Notes: generated by a model not told the origin, from the sequence alone. Positions 44,640-57,224 are shown, counted from the first letter of the stretch. The stretch is 64,000 nt of DNA from Platerodrilus igneus (GCA_036346225.1 JARFIW010000900.1:2935001-2999000), one strand, 5' to 3'. Program-made: numbers and translations.

Positions 44640-45660
44640 GGAAAAATTAATGGAACACCTTTAATAGCAAACTATAGAAACATATTTGTTTTACTACTTT
44701 TTGATGAAATTCGATATGAAATTGCATGTGTAATAATAAGTTCGTGTTTGAAATCATGCACTAATATCTGTTTTCAAAAGGTATGTTTTCTATGATGTTA
44801 ATGAAAGCAAACATCTTGAAATGCTGATTGGTTTCCATTAGTCAATTTTCGGATAGTTTTTACTAATCGAAATTTTGGGATTATGCGATGATTTTAAAAA
44901 AATTATATTAAATTTGCGGCAACAATTAGTTTTAATTCGATCTAGTTTTGAAACAAAAGCAATAATTAATAGTAAAGCGGACGGAGAGGTAAAAATAATT
45001 TTCAACACAATTCTTATTACTCTCTCATATTGCATGATGACTTACTAAAGTATAATCCACTTACTAATGCTATACGAATTTTGTAAATCTAACCTGTATT
45101 TATTTATTTATTTGTACAATATGTAACAATTTTAAAATTAGGTTCAATCAATACTAAAAAGTTTATAATTTAAGATTTAAAAGTATTTCATTGCGTGTTT
45201 TATATTTTTCATGTAACTAATGCAATATACTTAAAAGTTTTAGCATAAATAAAATTCCTATTAAATTTTTAATAATTTACTAAATTAAATGAACATGCAA
45301 GCTAGCTCTTTAGTACCTCAAGTAAACTAGTATAACAATACAAAAAAATTTTTTGGACCCATTTTTAGCGTTCTATATATTATTGTTAAAATAATATCCC
45401 CATGGTTTAGTATAAGTTGTTTTCAATGCGGTATTCGGTTATCATACGGATTCAAAACTACCTTATTTTGGGTTATGGTAAACTCGCTATGTTTATGTGA
45501 TCTAATAAGTTGTTGGGATTTTTTAAAAATTTCCTTATGAAGTATACTTTTTGTAATTGTTAAAAGTGATTGTTTTTATGCCCGTCCAAGTGGAACCTCT
45601 AGATTTTTTTACAACTTTTTGTCTACCGTATAAGCGTACATTATCTGGTACACAGAACGC
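44640..45660. other. Spacer, nothing recognised
   Basis: AT-rich; a short TTTA-rich run near 45100. No supported frame. Confidence 0.35.
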
Positions 45661-45664
45661 AAAA

Positions 45665-45995
45665 AAAATTTTCTTAACCATCCTTTCGAGTCTTTAAGTT
45701 CGAACGAGTCCCGCGATAGGCTTTTTGAGATTAGGTTACTGTAAGAAATAGATATTATAATTAAAAAACACAAATCACTTAACACGCATATGAGAACAGT
45801 CATGCTTTTTTGTTGCTAAAACTATTGCAGACAGTTCTGATATGCATGTTAAGTGATTTGTATTTTTTAATAATAATATTTATTTCTAACAGTAGCCTAA
45901 CCAGGGACTCGTTCGAACGTAAAGACTCGGGAGGAGGGTTAAGAAAAAAATTACTGCACACAGAACTTATCGATCGAGCTGTCTGTGGCGGTGTA
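45665..45995. repeat. Foldback (long inverted repeat) element
   Basis: Left arm landmarks TTTTCTTAACC, CGAGTCTTTAAGTTCGAACG, AAATAGATATTATAATTAAA and ACAAATCACTTAACACGCAT are mirrored on the right by GGTTAAGAAAA, CGTTCGAACGTAAAGACTCG, TTAATAATAATATTTATTTC and ATGCATGTTAAGTGATTTGT. Arms are about 140 bp around a roughly 30-bp centre at 45815-45840. No gene inside; the two opposing short readings are the two arms. Confidence 0.88.
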
Positions 45996-46124
45996 TAAAA
46001 CTTTAGCTTTGCTGCCAAATTTCTATTTTACATAATTGTAATTATGAACCCTTCTACTTAGGACGTTAGTATTCCTATCCTACAATACTATAAAACTGTG
46101 ACAAATAATCTCTAGTTAATAATG

Positions 46125-47210
46125 TTGCCGCTAGGAAAAAGGAGGGTAAATTTTCTATTGTGTCTTATGGCGTATTAATATTAAAATCGCATTTTTATAA
46201 AATTGTGAGGTCTAATTAGACTAAGATTATCATATTTGGTACTTTATAGCTGTGATAGTCAATTGTGTGTAAAAATTGCAGCTTATAACTTATCTATAGA
46301 TATAAAATATGAAGTGTTGTTTTGTTCCTGGGTGCAAATCCGGATATAAATCATTCAAACACATAGGGAGAAGTATTTATTCTGCTACCAAGGTATTTTT
46401 GGTGTTTAGTAATACTATTGACTTTCTAAATACATGTCTTTGTAGAATGTGGGAACATTAGAAAAGTGGAGATAAACTATTCCTCGAAGTGACAAGATTC
46501 TTTCTTATTTGTGTACATATTAATGTATAATTAAATTTATTTTTATGTGCATTGGATGGTAAAAATTGTAATTTAAGTATCTACCAGAGCATATATGTTT
46601 CTAATACGATTCTTGTTATAATAATACATTTTTATTTCTAATTAAAAGTGTGTATAAAAAAAGTTAGATATACTGTTGTTTTGTTTTGTTTAATATAATA
46701 CTTTTAACTTCAATAAAATCACTGTTTTACCCCCAAAAGAATAGTCAGACTTTTGTGTGCTCAATGATACATGTACTTCATTCTTCTGAAGCATCAAAGA
46801 TTCTAAAAATCTTAAAATTTCTAATTTTATAGTATAAGACTTAACCACATAAATTAACAATAACTTTAAATTGATCTCCTGAAAACTAGTGTTACCAGAG
46901 ATAAAACATTCTTTCTCCGTATGAACGACATATTCTATTGTTTTATAGCCGCTTGTATTTGTAATATAAAATGTTTTAAAAGTGCTTTGAATAAATATTT
47001 TTTATCTATTTTTACATTGCCCAGCATGCTATTTTGATTCTTTAATAATTTGAAATTCTTATAGGAATACGGGAGTATTAAATTAGTAATTGTTAAGAAT
47101 TTGTGTATATTTCAACTTCCAATGACTGGATTTATAATTATTTATGAGAAAAATAACGAATGCTCCATAAGACTGCATGTAAAAAGCGCCCTCCATTTCC
47201 CTAGCGGCAA
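46125..47210. mobile_element. 1.09-kb TIR transposon remnant with a THAP domain (P-like)
   Basis: TTGCCGCTAGG with AAAAAGGAGGG at 46125-46147 is mirrored at 47183-47210 (CCCTCCATTTCCCTAGCGGCAA). About 45 bp in, TCTTATGG recurs at both ends in mirrored position. A THAP finger lies inside. THAP plus TIRs suggests P-superfamily or a related THAP transposon. The rest of a transposase is absent. No convincing target duplication. Confidence 0.72.
46310..46510 (+). pseudogene. THAP zinc-finger exons of a P-like transposase
   Basis: The ATG at 46310 gives MKCCFVPGCKSGYKSFK, the CxxC start of a THAP domain, to ATK|GTATTTTTGG at about 46393. After an intron ending TTTGTAG near 46446 the frame reads NVGTLEKWR-TIPRSDKIL, matching the KWxxxIPRxD segment, with one in-frame TAA. 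The later Cys/His pair (CxxH) is not found. Confidence 0.7.
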
Positions 47211-47232
47211 GTCGCGAACTACGAATACAGCG

Positions 47233-47843
47233 CTAAAATATGCACAGATTTCTGGCCAAGATTAATGTCCTAAATAGAGGTCCATAATTGTAATATAACT
47301 CATACAGAATTGTTTTGGATATATCTAAGAATGAAAACCTTGCGTAAATTGGTCTACTTAAATATATTTTTAGTTTGTTTATTTCTATTACCACTAAATC
47401 GTGATCACGGATAGTGCTGCTGTGAAGGTTTGGTTTTACAATACATGCGCGAACTTCATAATGGTCTTTCCATTTTGACACTGGTGGTATCACTTTGCGC
47501 TTTTTACATTTTCCATTAGTTTTCCAAAAACAAAATTGATCATTAGTTTATAGAAATTTTTAACAAACTAATTTTTAGACTGTTGCCTTAAACAAGTGTT
47601 TAAATTAATATTCTTCTGACCACGGTACCTGCTTAAATTGAAGTATCCTATTGATATTTTGTTACAATTTCGTCTTTCTGTGTTATTACTGCAGATATTC
47701 GTCAGATGTATAGATAAATCATTGTTAATCATGATCAGGGTGATTTTCAACGAATTGTTTGCCGTTCTTCTACCGAAAAGCCTATTCAGGATCTTAAGTT
47801 GAATACCGTTATCATGGGGTAAATTGCGTCCTCTTTCTTGCAA
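47233..47843 (-). pseudogene. Possible LINE endonuclease remnant
   Basis: Minus-strand readings 47568-47843 (NKISIGYFNLSRYRG, resembling a GDFN motif) and 47233-47493 (STIRDHDLVVIEINK, resembling the terminal SDH motif) occur in the order and spacing of an APE-type endonuclease. No reverse transcriptase follows. Similarity is weak, so this is tentative. Confidence 0.4.
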
Positions 47844-48099
47844 TATGCACTCTGTTGTATCCGTAGCAACGGAAGGTTTAATGTTACATTAATGATTTAT
47901 GTTCTATTTGACAGTTACTAAAATAGTGTCACTAATAAAGTACACATTTTAAATGTATATCGTATAAACATAATAATTGTCAACGAGGCTAAAAGGAATT
48001 TATAAAATTCATCCAAAGTCGGAAATTACAGAAATAGGGATATAAGAATATTCGAAGTTTCGTTGTACTACATATTTCACACAGTCAAGAAATACGGTA

Positions 48100-50540
48100 A
48101 CTGCAAACCGAAATGGCGGCTTTGTGGTCTTCGAAAAATTTGACAAGGTATCAATGCAATGGGGGCGCTGGGTGACTCGTTTTAAGGAAACAGTGACGGT
48201 GGTGGATGCAGAACGCAAAAGAAGTCACTGTTGCTGATCTACATGGGCCAAGATACATACGACATGCACTGTAACAAATTTTCCCCAGCGTAACCAAAGG
48301 AAAAGGGTTACTACGAAATTAATGCAATCATTTCGGACGTATACGACCCAAAACCATTGAAAATAATGGAAAAATACCGTATACATTTACTTAAGTAGCA
48401 CGATCGCGAGTCAGTAGAGGAATTTTTCATTGCTCTACGGAAATTAACAATTAATTGCAATTTCAATGCATATCAGGATACGGCATTGCGGGACCAGTTT
48501 GTATTCGGCCTACGCAGCGCTCGCATTCAAAATCGATTGCTTGAGACTAGAGATTTGAAAATAGATACGGCGCTCGCTACAGCAAAAGCAATGGAACTGT
48601 CTGCGAAAGACCCTGCAGAAATGCAGCATCAGAAAGACCCGAAATCTGTTGTAAACTACAATCAACAGAAAAATAAGCCTAAAGGAAAATCGATGGGTGA
48701 GAAGACTGCGGACAAACCGGAAAATACAAAGAAGGGCGGCTCCTGCTTTCGATGTAGCAAGGGCGATTGTTGCGCAAACAAGTGCCCGCATCTGAACACC
48801 ATTTGTTCGTTCTGCAACAAAAAAAGGACTTTTACAATGTTTGTTTATCGGCAAAAATGGGAAAAAAGCAAACGAATGACATTGACCACGATGACCACGG
48901 AGCAAATTCTCTAGAGGAATTGTTCAATATAGATGCAGATAACGCCATCCACAGAGATGCGCGTTCAAAATTTTCAATCGAACTGAAACTCAATGATTTA
49001 TTTTTGAGTTTTGAGATCGACAGCGGCTCTTCAGTAATGATGACAAATAACGGACATTTCTGGAACACATCCTGCTTCCAACGGATACAAAATTGGTCAG
49101 CTATTGTGGAGCACAAATAAAAGTAGTCCGAGATTTTTACGTGTGTGTGAATTCGGGCGTAGAACATCGGAGTTTGAAATTTTACGTGGTGGAATCGAAT
49201 AGAAAGCCAATACCTGGCCGAGAATGGTTACGCCAATTGAAATTTAACTTAAACAAAATATTCAACGCGGAAGACAACGCGTCGCTCGTCTCATCCATTC
49301 AACAGCAACAAGTTTCAAAACAGATTGAGAGATTGAAGCTCATATATGCATTGATTTTCCAAAAATCTATGGGAAACATCGAAGGTCGATTTTGCGAAAT
49401 GGGCTACACTTATTGTGCCAGTAGGGAAGCACAGCGGTAAGGTACATTTATGTGGTGACTATAAGGTCACAGTGAATCCGTGCATAATCGTTGAAGAACA
49501 TCCTCTGCCTACAATTGAAGAGTTTTTCGCAAATATGGTCGGCGGTCAAAAGTTTACAAAAATTGAACTAACCAAAGCTTATTTACAAATGGAGGTTCAT
49601 TCTGAAGACCGGGAAATTTTTACGCTCAGTACACATCGCGGGTTATACCAGCCAACCAGATTAATGTATAGTATTGCATCGGGACCGGCGAAGTAGCAGT
49701 GCGAAATTGAGCAAATTCTGAAAGACCTTGAGGGCGTGTCCGTGTTTTTGAATGACATCAAAATAACTGCCCCAAATGGCGAAACACATTTGCACCGTTT
49801 CAAGCTCGTTTTGTTGCGATTAGCAAAATACAACATGCTAGTGAATTTTGACAAGTGCATATTCATAGCAAATGAAAGTACTGACGCTATTGGCAGTTCA
49901 GCAGCGCTACACACAAATCGATCAGGAGGCCTACGCATTAATATTTGACATTCGGAAATATTATCAAGCAGTATACGCTCGTAAGTTCACCTTGATCACT
50001 GATAACAAGCCACGGAAACAAATCCTGTCATCGGATAAGGGCTTACCGACATTGTCCGCTACACGAATGCAACACTACGCCATATTCATGTAATTTTCTG
50101 ACTATCAAATCCGATTCCGCAAATTAACTATCATTCGAACGCTGATGCACTCTCTCGATTACCATTGATATACGTAGAGAACAAGATGGAAAGGACCGAA
50201 GCAATTGAGATTAACGCGATCGAAACACTACCAGTAACTGTGCATCTCGAGGAGAATCCTTTCACAAAATATTCTGCAAATGTCTTTGGCGTGGATTGAT
50301 TAATACTTGTCGATACATTTTTTCAATATCACAAGTAAGGACGAAAAGATGCCAACGAAATCTGCATAGTACATTATACAGCTCGGGTTGATCTTGATAG
50401 CCCTTATGCAGGATGTCATTGGAGATACACCAGTGGAGGTTTTACAGGAAGCGTCGAAACAATCCGAAGTTTTGTGGTGTCATTGCTTTATTCTATTACA
50501 CACTAATGCGGAAGGAAATACTTGAAATCAGTATTTGGAT
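48100..50540 (+). pseudogene. Ty3/gypsy (Mag-like) gag-pol remnant
   Basis: Gag 48100-48700: QWGRWVTRFKETV, DTALRDQFVFGLRSARIQNR, LLETRDLKIDTALATA. Zinc knuckle region near 48750 (CFRCSKGDCCANKCPH). Protease FEIDSGSSVMM near 49010. Reverse transcriptase 49415-49870: VHLCGDYKVTVNP, EEFFANMVGGQKFTKIELTK (motif A has IEL in place of LDL), then a damaged palm reading FLNDIKIT in place of the YLDD-type motif. An internal deletion near 49870-49890 jumps into RNase H (QIDQEAYALIFDIRKYYQAV, LITDNKP). The remaining integrase is absent. Many frameshifts. Confidence 0.82.
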
Positions 50541-50589
50541 TTGTTTCATCAAAGGAACATAAATAGCATGATTAAACGAAATATATTCG

Positions 50590-52900
50590 TCTACGAATTT
50601 TTAATATTGTAAGAAAAGGCCAAAATCAATGTGGAGGCGCTTTTCTATACTAAGAAACCGCTTCTTTGCTATATAGAAAGAATTGACAACTTGGGATTGC
50701 CATGCCTCATTTTTTAAAGGCAAGTCTACTTGAAACACCCCATTTCTTAAACGCTTGTGGGATTTTAGGAAGTCTTCTTCAGCTTGCTCGGCGTTGTTTG
50801 AATTGAACGAGGAATGCTTTCTATTACCCAAAATTTAGGCAGAAATTCATCTATAGACATTTTTGGACTGAAGTCATTTTGACATAGTAGTAGAACTTTT
50901 TCGTTAAAGGAGCTTTGAATAGTCATCTGACCGTCAGTTATCCAACCTCACTCGGTTAGTTGGAGGGTAGGAAGCTTCGGACCTAGTCTGAAGGAGTATG
51001 TCATAATAACCATCAGCTCCTATTAGGATATCATAGCCGAAAGTCAGTAAAATTCAGGATCAGCTAAGTCAAACTCTGCTAAAGTATTCAATAGATTTGG
51101 ATTCAACGAAAATCTAGGTAAATTAGAAGTGATAATTGGAAGAACAGAGCAATATAGTTTAACTTTGAAAGGCTTTAGAGTGTTGGAATTGATGACAACA
51201 TTTGCCATTTCTTAGGACTTAACTGAAATACATTCAATGCCAAAATATTTTAAACGACTATTGAAAGTTTTCGTTTTTAGTAAGGACACTAATTTTCCTA
51301 TAATGAAAGACGATTGGCTACCATTACCAAGACTGCTCGATCCTTCACGGGATAGCTTTCGTTGAACAAAAGAGTGACCATAGTTGTGGGCAACTATACT
51401 TCAGGATCCCCATCACCAGTAAAAAGGGATGACGACATTAAAGATGTTTGGGGATTATCGCGAGCACTATACTCGAGAGTTTGAGTATTTAAATTCGTAA
51501 TAACTTGATTTCGAGATTGACTACCTATTAGAAACCGCCAATTTTGGCTGGAAGAAGCGTTATTCCTTTCATCAATAGGAGGAGGAGGCGCTGTCGGAAT
51601 ATCTTGGACTCTTTTAGAAATTACTCCAGTATTGGAATGGGTATTAATGCGGTATTTCGCTCAGGAGGTTTAAAATACGAATTTGTTTGTAAATTATTGT
51701 GCAGGATACTATGGTGCCTTTTTCCACACACGAAGCAAGACTGGATTTGCATTCGAACACTGGATGTTTAGCGCCAATGCAATTCAAACATAAGGATTGA
51801 GATTTAAGAGAGCAAAATTTTTCTTCGTTTGACAGACCAAGAAATCTAGTGTAATGGTAAATATCAAAGTTGGATACCTTGCAATACGAGCAAGTTTCGC
51901 AATTGCTTGCAAAGGAAATGGAAAGAATAGTTCCCACATATAATGAGGTTTTCCTATTTGATGATGTTGGAGAATATTTTTCTTTTCTGTCATGAATGTT
52001 GGAAGTGCCTACATTGCAAGTGTTTAAGTATTCAAGTGCGCTGCACTTGGCTTCAAGAATCTCATAAAACTCTTTAATAAAGGGATTCTCATCAGCCTTT
52101 TTGTTAGACTGATATTCCCTTTTAGTACCGTAGTCGAATTTCCTCAGAAGGATGTTTATTATGATTGTGTCCCAATGTTCAGTTGGGCATTTTAAATTTT
52201 TTAAAGATTCTAAATTTTTCTTATCGTTAACTATGAATTACCGTAGGGAAGTGGAAGTACATTTTACTAAATTAGGAGTGTAATGATCGCGTTTAAATGC
52301 GAATTTATTATAGGTAAATTGTTGTCGTATCTCTTTTCTAAAATTTCAATTGCAATTTGAAAATTATTATTTGAAATTTCTAACGAATTTATAAGGGACA
52401 GAGGTTCTGCTTTCAAATAAGATTTTAAATATACGATTTTTTGTACATTTGTCAGGTAACTATTGTCTCTTATCAAGGCAGAAAAAGATGATAAAACGGG
52501 ATCCATTTTTGTAAATCCCCTGAGAAAGGGGGATAGAAATATCCGGGAGCTTAACTTCAATTTTTGGTTCATCGGAAGCGTAACCTCTTGCTGATTTATT
52601 TATTACTCCCGCACAGGGAGGTAGAATAGGAGACGCTTCACGAATTATATTAGCAACTTGCGTCAGTAAACGATAGTAATTATTTTCAACTCTTCTCAGT
52701 TTTCTAAATCAATATTATTTTCATCTAAATCTTCAATTCGATCTGGAGCATTGGAATAAGCAAGAAAATTTTCTTTTAACGAGTCAAGCCTGGTTTGAAA
52801 GGGAAAAAGATTTATTTTCGACGTTATATTATTAATTACCCAATTTTGAATTCAGGTAACGCTTTCTTGCATTTCATCAAGCGTCCAATTTTGTTAGTGC
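50590..52900 (-). pseudogene. BEL/Pao retrotransposon remnant: gag, protease region, RT start
   Basis: Read on the minus strand from 52.9 kb: gag with LRGFTKMDPVLSSFSALI, LTNVQKIVYLKSYLKAEPLS and KRYDNNLPIINSHLNAI (52267-52572), a zinc-knuckle region QSLCLNCIGAKHPVFECKSS (51644-51937), a decayed protease region (about 51.0-51.4 kb), and the start of the reverse transcriptase with HKRLRNGVFQVDLPLKNEAW (50601-50831). It is cut at about 50590, where the antiparallel gypsy remnant begins. No LTRs identified. Confidence 0.82.
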
Positions 52901-53506
52901 AAATTTGTGTTTTTCCTTAATATATTTTAACAAAATCCTAACTTTAAACAATGGACAATTAGACATACACGCAAATTACAAAATTAGAATGCGCATGATT
53001 TAAACAACTTTTGCATTTCACTTTGAACACACTCACGAAGTTATATTTGCTACGAAGGTGTAATTTGTCCTTACACAGGTTACTTAACCAACGTACAAAT
53101 ACCTTTTATTAAATATATTTTTGATTATTTTTCTATCGTATAAAATAAAGAACTACATTAAGTAGTATAAACTTAACCTTGAATCGAACCTTAAACTTAA
53201 TCATTTTCTGAAGCGATTGGATTTTGCAAGAAACTTAACTATTGATGTGCATGCCTTAAAGTAAACAAAACACAAATATTCCTTTTGTTTATACAATAAA
53301 ACATTTGACTTCAAGACGGAATTGGTTACTGGGTTTCTTCTATATTCTTAATACTGTAACCCATTGGAATGTACCTGTACTACCTGTGGATGTGTTACGG
53401 CGCCTGAAGCGGCGTTTAAAATTTGTAAACCCTTTAAAAACAGCAAATCCGGTCGATAGGACCATTTTATGTTAAAGTTAACGTATTGTAGACTTCAACA
53501 TAATAG
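52901..53506. other. Spacer between the BEL remnant and the complete gypsy element
   Basis: Nothing coding. It may include remains of the BEL 5' LTR. It ends in ATAG (53503-53506), the left copy of the gypsy target duplication. Confidence 0.4.
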
Positions 53507-54087
53507 TGTTGCGAGCTACTACTAGGCAACCCATCAAACACACAAGCGCTGTAGACTCTGCATACCTTTCAGGATACGAGAATTCTTTCAGCAATCAATT
53601 ACATACAAACGCTCGAGGCACGGCGTATTCTCAAGGATTCCAGAATTGTTCTAGAAATTACGGGAGCATGAGTCATCCTTGTAATCCAGAGTATATATAA
53701 GACCGCTAATGAATGCAAGAGTTAGTCTATTCTTGAATGTCTAATATAAATTATATCGTGTAAAGTAATAGTAGTTTGGAGCTTTAGAAGTATATATAAA
53801 CGTGATATGCTGTGTCTAATGTACATGCAGCTTGTTGTAGTATACATAAATAAATAGAAGTGCATAAACAAATAGTTGTGTTAGTGGACCTATGGTAGAG
53901 AAGTTAGTTTAAGAAGATATTAGTGCTTGTCAATTCATTAGTGTAGTAGTGCTTCATTGTTAAGTGGACTGAAAACATCTATAAATAAGGCATATACTGT
54001 TAATTAGACTTGTGAACAGTAAGTAATAAAGACGTTTGTTATTACTTGTTTTAAATTAAAGAAACGCGGTAGTAGTAGCCCGCTACA
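53507..54087 (+). repeat. 5' LTR
   Basis: Begins TGTTGCGAGC and ends CCCGCTACA. A TATATAA at about 53695 and AATAAAGACG near 54025 could serve as core promoter and poly(A) signal. Same length and, by eye, same sequence as 59624-60204. Confidence 0.95.
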
Positions 54088-54100
54088 CTGGTGTCAGGCA
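54088..54100 (+). promoter_or_regulatory. Primer-binding site (tRNA-Leu-like)
   Basis: CTGGTGTCAGGCA follows the LTR directly. TGGTGTCAG is complementary to the 3' end expected of a leucine tRNA with CCA. Confidence 0.65.
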
Positions 54101-54162
54101 TTTGTGAGGTATATAGTGATTAATTTAAAACACAAGTCTAAAGACATTTAAGTAGTTTGTAT

Positions 54163-55124
54163 ATGCCAGTTACAAGAAATCGAAGTAAAATGGAGGCAGA
54201 AAGTTTAATGAATTTCCTTAAGGATTTTAAATCCGGTATAGAAGAAAAGTTAAACGAAAATGCTGAGAAAATGGAGGAGAGGTCGGCTAAACTGGAAGTG
54301 ACACTCGGTGAAAATTTAGTGAGGTCAGTTGAACTGGAATCAAACCTTACCGAAAGGTTAAATGAAAATGCTAAGAAAATAGAAGAACGGTTTAGTGAAA
54401 ACGCGATGAAAATGGAAGAGTTGAATGAAAAGACGGCCACGTTAGAACAAAGATTAATAGCAAGCTCCATTGCATTGAAAGAAGATGTCACTGTACAGGT
54501 AAAACAGTTGAGCAAAAGTTGGACTGTAAATTGGTAAAAATGGAAGAAGATATGATGAGGCTGCAAGAACAGGTGATTTCACTAACAACGCGGCCACTTG
54601 AATTACCAAGCCAAGTTGTTAATCAGAACATTCCAGAAATAAGAACCATGGAAAGAAGCGAGTCCATACCGTCTAAATTTAAAGTGAAACCACCCACATT
54701 CGATGGCAAAACACCCTGGCCCACATATTTGAAACAATTTGAAGCTGCTGCAATAGCCAACGGTTGGTGCAACACAGAGAAGGCTATCTCCTTAATAGTG
54801 GCCCTACGGGGGGAGGCTCTTAACATCTTACAAACAATTCCCGATCACCAGCAGAATGATTACGGCCTCTTAACATCAAAGCTTGAGATGAGATATGGAG
54901 ATGCCCACCTTCAACAGGTTTACCACGCACAAGTTAAGAACCGCTCGCAAAAGACAAGTGAAAGCCTGCAAGAATTCGAAGCTGACATCGCCAGATTAGT
55001 TAGATTGGCATATCCAACGGCACCAGATAGTTTCCTCGAACAACTGGCTGTACAAACATTTGTGGATGGCGTTAAAGATGGCGAAATACAGCAAGCGCTA
55101 AGATTAGCACGGCCAAAATGTTAG
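54163..55124 (+). CDS. Gypsy gag (coiled coil and capsid region), one frameshift
   Basis: ATG at 54163 (MPVTRNRSKME). Residues up to about 120 are a long Glu/Lys-rich coiled coil with repeated LNENAxKMEER units. The frame shifts near 54505-54520 and continues to 55124 with KVKPPTFDGKTPWPTYLKQF, LIVALRGEALNIL and LQEFEADIARLVRLAYP, the retrotransposon capsid (UBN2-like) fold. Packages the element RNA in the cytoplasm. The repeated LNEN helix unit may have expanded by duplication. Confidence 0.88.
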
Positions 55125-56320
55125 ATGACGCGCTGGCTCATGCGCTTGAATTTGAAGCAGCTAAGCAGACATCACACAGGATGGGTCACCGGTCTGCTTT
55201 AGAGGAACCTGATCAAGCTCAGAACAGCATAGATGAAATAATCAACCGTGTGTTTGAAAAGCGAAAGGCAGAAAGGCTGAAAAGACTACGACCGCGGAGA
55301 TGGCGTCTACGATGCTGGAGCTGCGGTGAAGTTGGCCATATGCAGAGACGCTGTACTCAACCAAAGAAACAACCGGTTGTGCCAAAGCTGGTCCATGTAA
55401 GGGGGCGAACTTCGACAGCACAGCGTAGTGCCCCGGAGATTATCATCCGTGCTGCATCGTCGGTGGAAAGTCTGGACAGCATTTATATCGATGGTAGAAT
55501 TAATGGTAGGGTTGTCCGATTACTTGTGGATACAGGAGCGACAAGAACTATTGTGAGACCAGATTTGGTTGGTCGTGGAAAAGTGCTACCTGTATCGGTG
55601 TGTCTCCGAACGGCAAATGGTGAGAAGATTGGTACTCATGGAGAGACTGCCGTTATGTTGACAATTGGGGACAAATTAATTAATCATCGAGTGTTGGTGG
55701 CTGAAATTACAGAAGAAGTGATCTTGGGAATGGATCTCATGAGAGAATATGGGTTTCATGTAAACATGAAAGAAAATGTGCTTCGGATAGATGATGATGA
55801 GATTCCATTTCAAGGTAGGAGTAACCAGACGATGCAAGTACGAATGATTTGCGATATGAAAATACCCGAGAAGGCGGAAATGATAGTAATGGGACGCCCG
55901 GATGGTACGCTCCGGGAAGGACAAGTATGCATGATGGAAGCAACTGAATCGGGAATGGGTCAGGAGGGACTTCTGATTGGAAGAACGCTGGTAAAGTCTC
56001 GAAATATGGTACCAGTAAGGGTGCTGAACATTAACCCTCATACAGTGACCCTGAAGAAAGGCATGATTGTGGGAAGTTGCATTCCAGTATGTCATATTAA
56101 ACGTTGTATGGACGACACGAAAAATAAACCAACCAACGGTTACTCACAGAAATTGCTGGATATGTTGATACCCTCGTGTCAAGGATTAAATGGCGACCAA
56201 CTGGGCAAGGTAAAAGAACTGGTCGGACGATATCGAGGTGTGTTTGCACTGGATGATAGTGAGAAGGAAGGACGAATGTTGTGCAACACAAGATCAATAC
56301 TGGAGATGCGCAACCGATAA
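55118..56320 (+). CDS. Gypsy nucleocapsid zinc knuckle and aspartic protease
   Basis: Overlaps the previous reading by a one-base frame change at 55118-55124. Contains CWSCGEVGHMQRRC (CX2CX4HX4C knuckle) near 55313-55354, then the retropepsin LLVDTGATRTIVRPDL (DTGA) near 55524-55570 and VILGMDLMREYGF near 55720. A long protease-RT linker follows, ending in YRGVFALDDSE just before the next frame change near 56275. Confidence 0.88.
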   Translation: MLDDALAHALEFEAAKQTSHRMGHRSALEEPDQAQNSIDEIINRVFEKRKAERLKRLRPRRWRLRCWSCGEVGHMQRRCTQPKKQPVVPKLVHVRGRTSTAQRSAPEIIIRAASSVESLDSIYIDGRINGRVVRLLVDTGATRTIVRPDLVGRGKVLPVSVCLRTANGEKIGTHGETAVMLTIGDKLINHRVLVAEITEEVILGMDLMREYGFHVNMKENVLRIDDDEIPFQGRSNQTMQVRMICDMKIPEKAEMIVMGRPDGTLREGQVCMMEATESGMGQEGLLIGRTLVKSRNMVPVRVLNINPHTVTLKKGMIVGSCIPVCHIKRCMDDTKNKPTNGYSQKLLDMLIPSCQGLNGDQLGKVKELVGRYRGVFALDDSEKEGRMLCNTRSILEMRNR

Positions 56321-57224
56321 GACAACACCCCAGGCGGCTTCCTTTGGCAAAACGTAAGGAAGCTGAGCAAATTATCACCGATATGGAAGAACAGGGAGTG
56401 ATTGAACCCTCGAATAGTCCATGGGCATCCCCGGTAGTGCTTGTCAAGAAAAGGACGGGTCGACAAGGTTTTGTGTAGACTACCGGCGGCTTAACAATGT
56501 AACAAAGAAAGACAGCTATCCTTTGCCCAGAATTGATGACACCTTAGATACTCTTTCCGGATCTAAATGGTTTTCGACCTTGGACTTGAAAAGCGGATAC
56601 TGGCAGGTAGGCTTGGAGCCAAACGATAAAGAAAAGACTGCCTTTACAATTGGAACTGGATTATGGCAGTTCAAGGTCATGCCATTTGGATTATGCAATG
56701 CCCCTGCTACTTTTGAACGATTGATGGAGTCGATACTGCGTGGACTGTCTTGGAAGACTTGTCTGGTGTACCTGGACGACGTGATAGTGTTAGGCCGGTC
56801 TTTTGAAGAACACCTTAAGAACCTAGAGGAGATATTCCAAAGATTACGCGGGGCAAACCTTACTTTGAGCCCCAAGAAATGTCACCTATTTGGAAAAGAG
56901 GTGAAATACCTAGGACATGTCGTTTCAGAGACCGGAATAAAAGCTGACCCTGACAAAATAAAAACGGTACAAGAGTGGCCTACACCAGCAGATATACACC
57001 AACTACGCAGTTTTCTAGGATTGTGCACATATTACCGACGTTTTATACTTGGGTTTGCAAACATTGCCAAACCGTTAACGAAATTAACCGAAGATGGACA
57101 AGAATATGATTGGAATGACGACTGTCACAGTGCATTTGAACAACTGAAACGGCTACTGGTTACAGCACCAATTTTGAGTTATCCACGGATGGAGGAAATT
57201 TGTGTTGGATACCGATGCCAGTAA
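56281..57224 (+). CDS. Gypsy reverse transcriptase
   Basis: Starts [15 protein letters not shown] and [21 protein letters not shown] frame change near 56445 leads into [33 protein letters not shown] (motif A Asp), [16 protein letters not shown] (B) and [10 protein letters not shown] (C, YLDD), then the thumb region [19 protein letters not shown] and [14 protein letters not shown]. All catalytic aspartates are present. The frame is lost at 57205-57224, where RNase H begins. Confidence 0.93.

Noticed and set aside
45609..46018. Two facing small genes
   Set aside because: They are the two arms of the foldback element read in each direction.
55676..56466. Several minus-strand readings opposite the gypsy pol gene
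   Set aside because: They lack similarity and simply mirror the coding strand of the retrotransposon.
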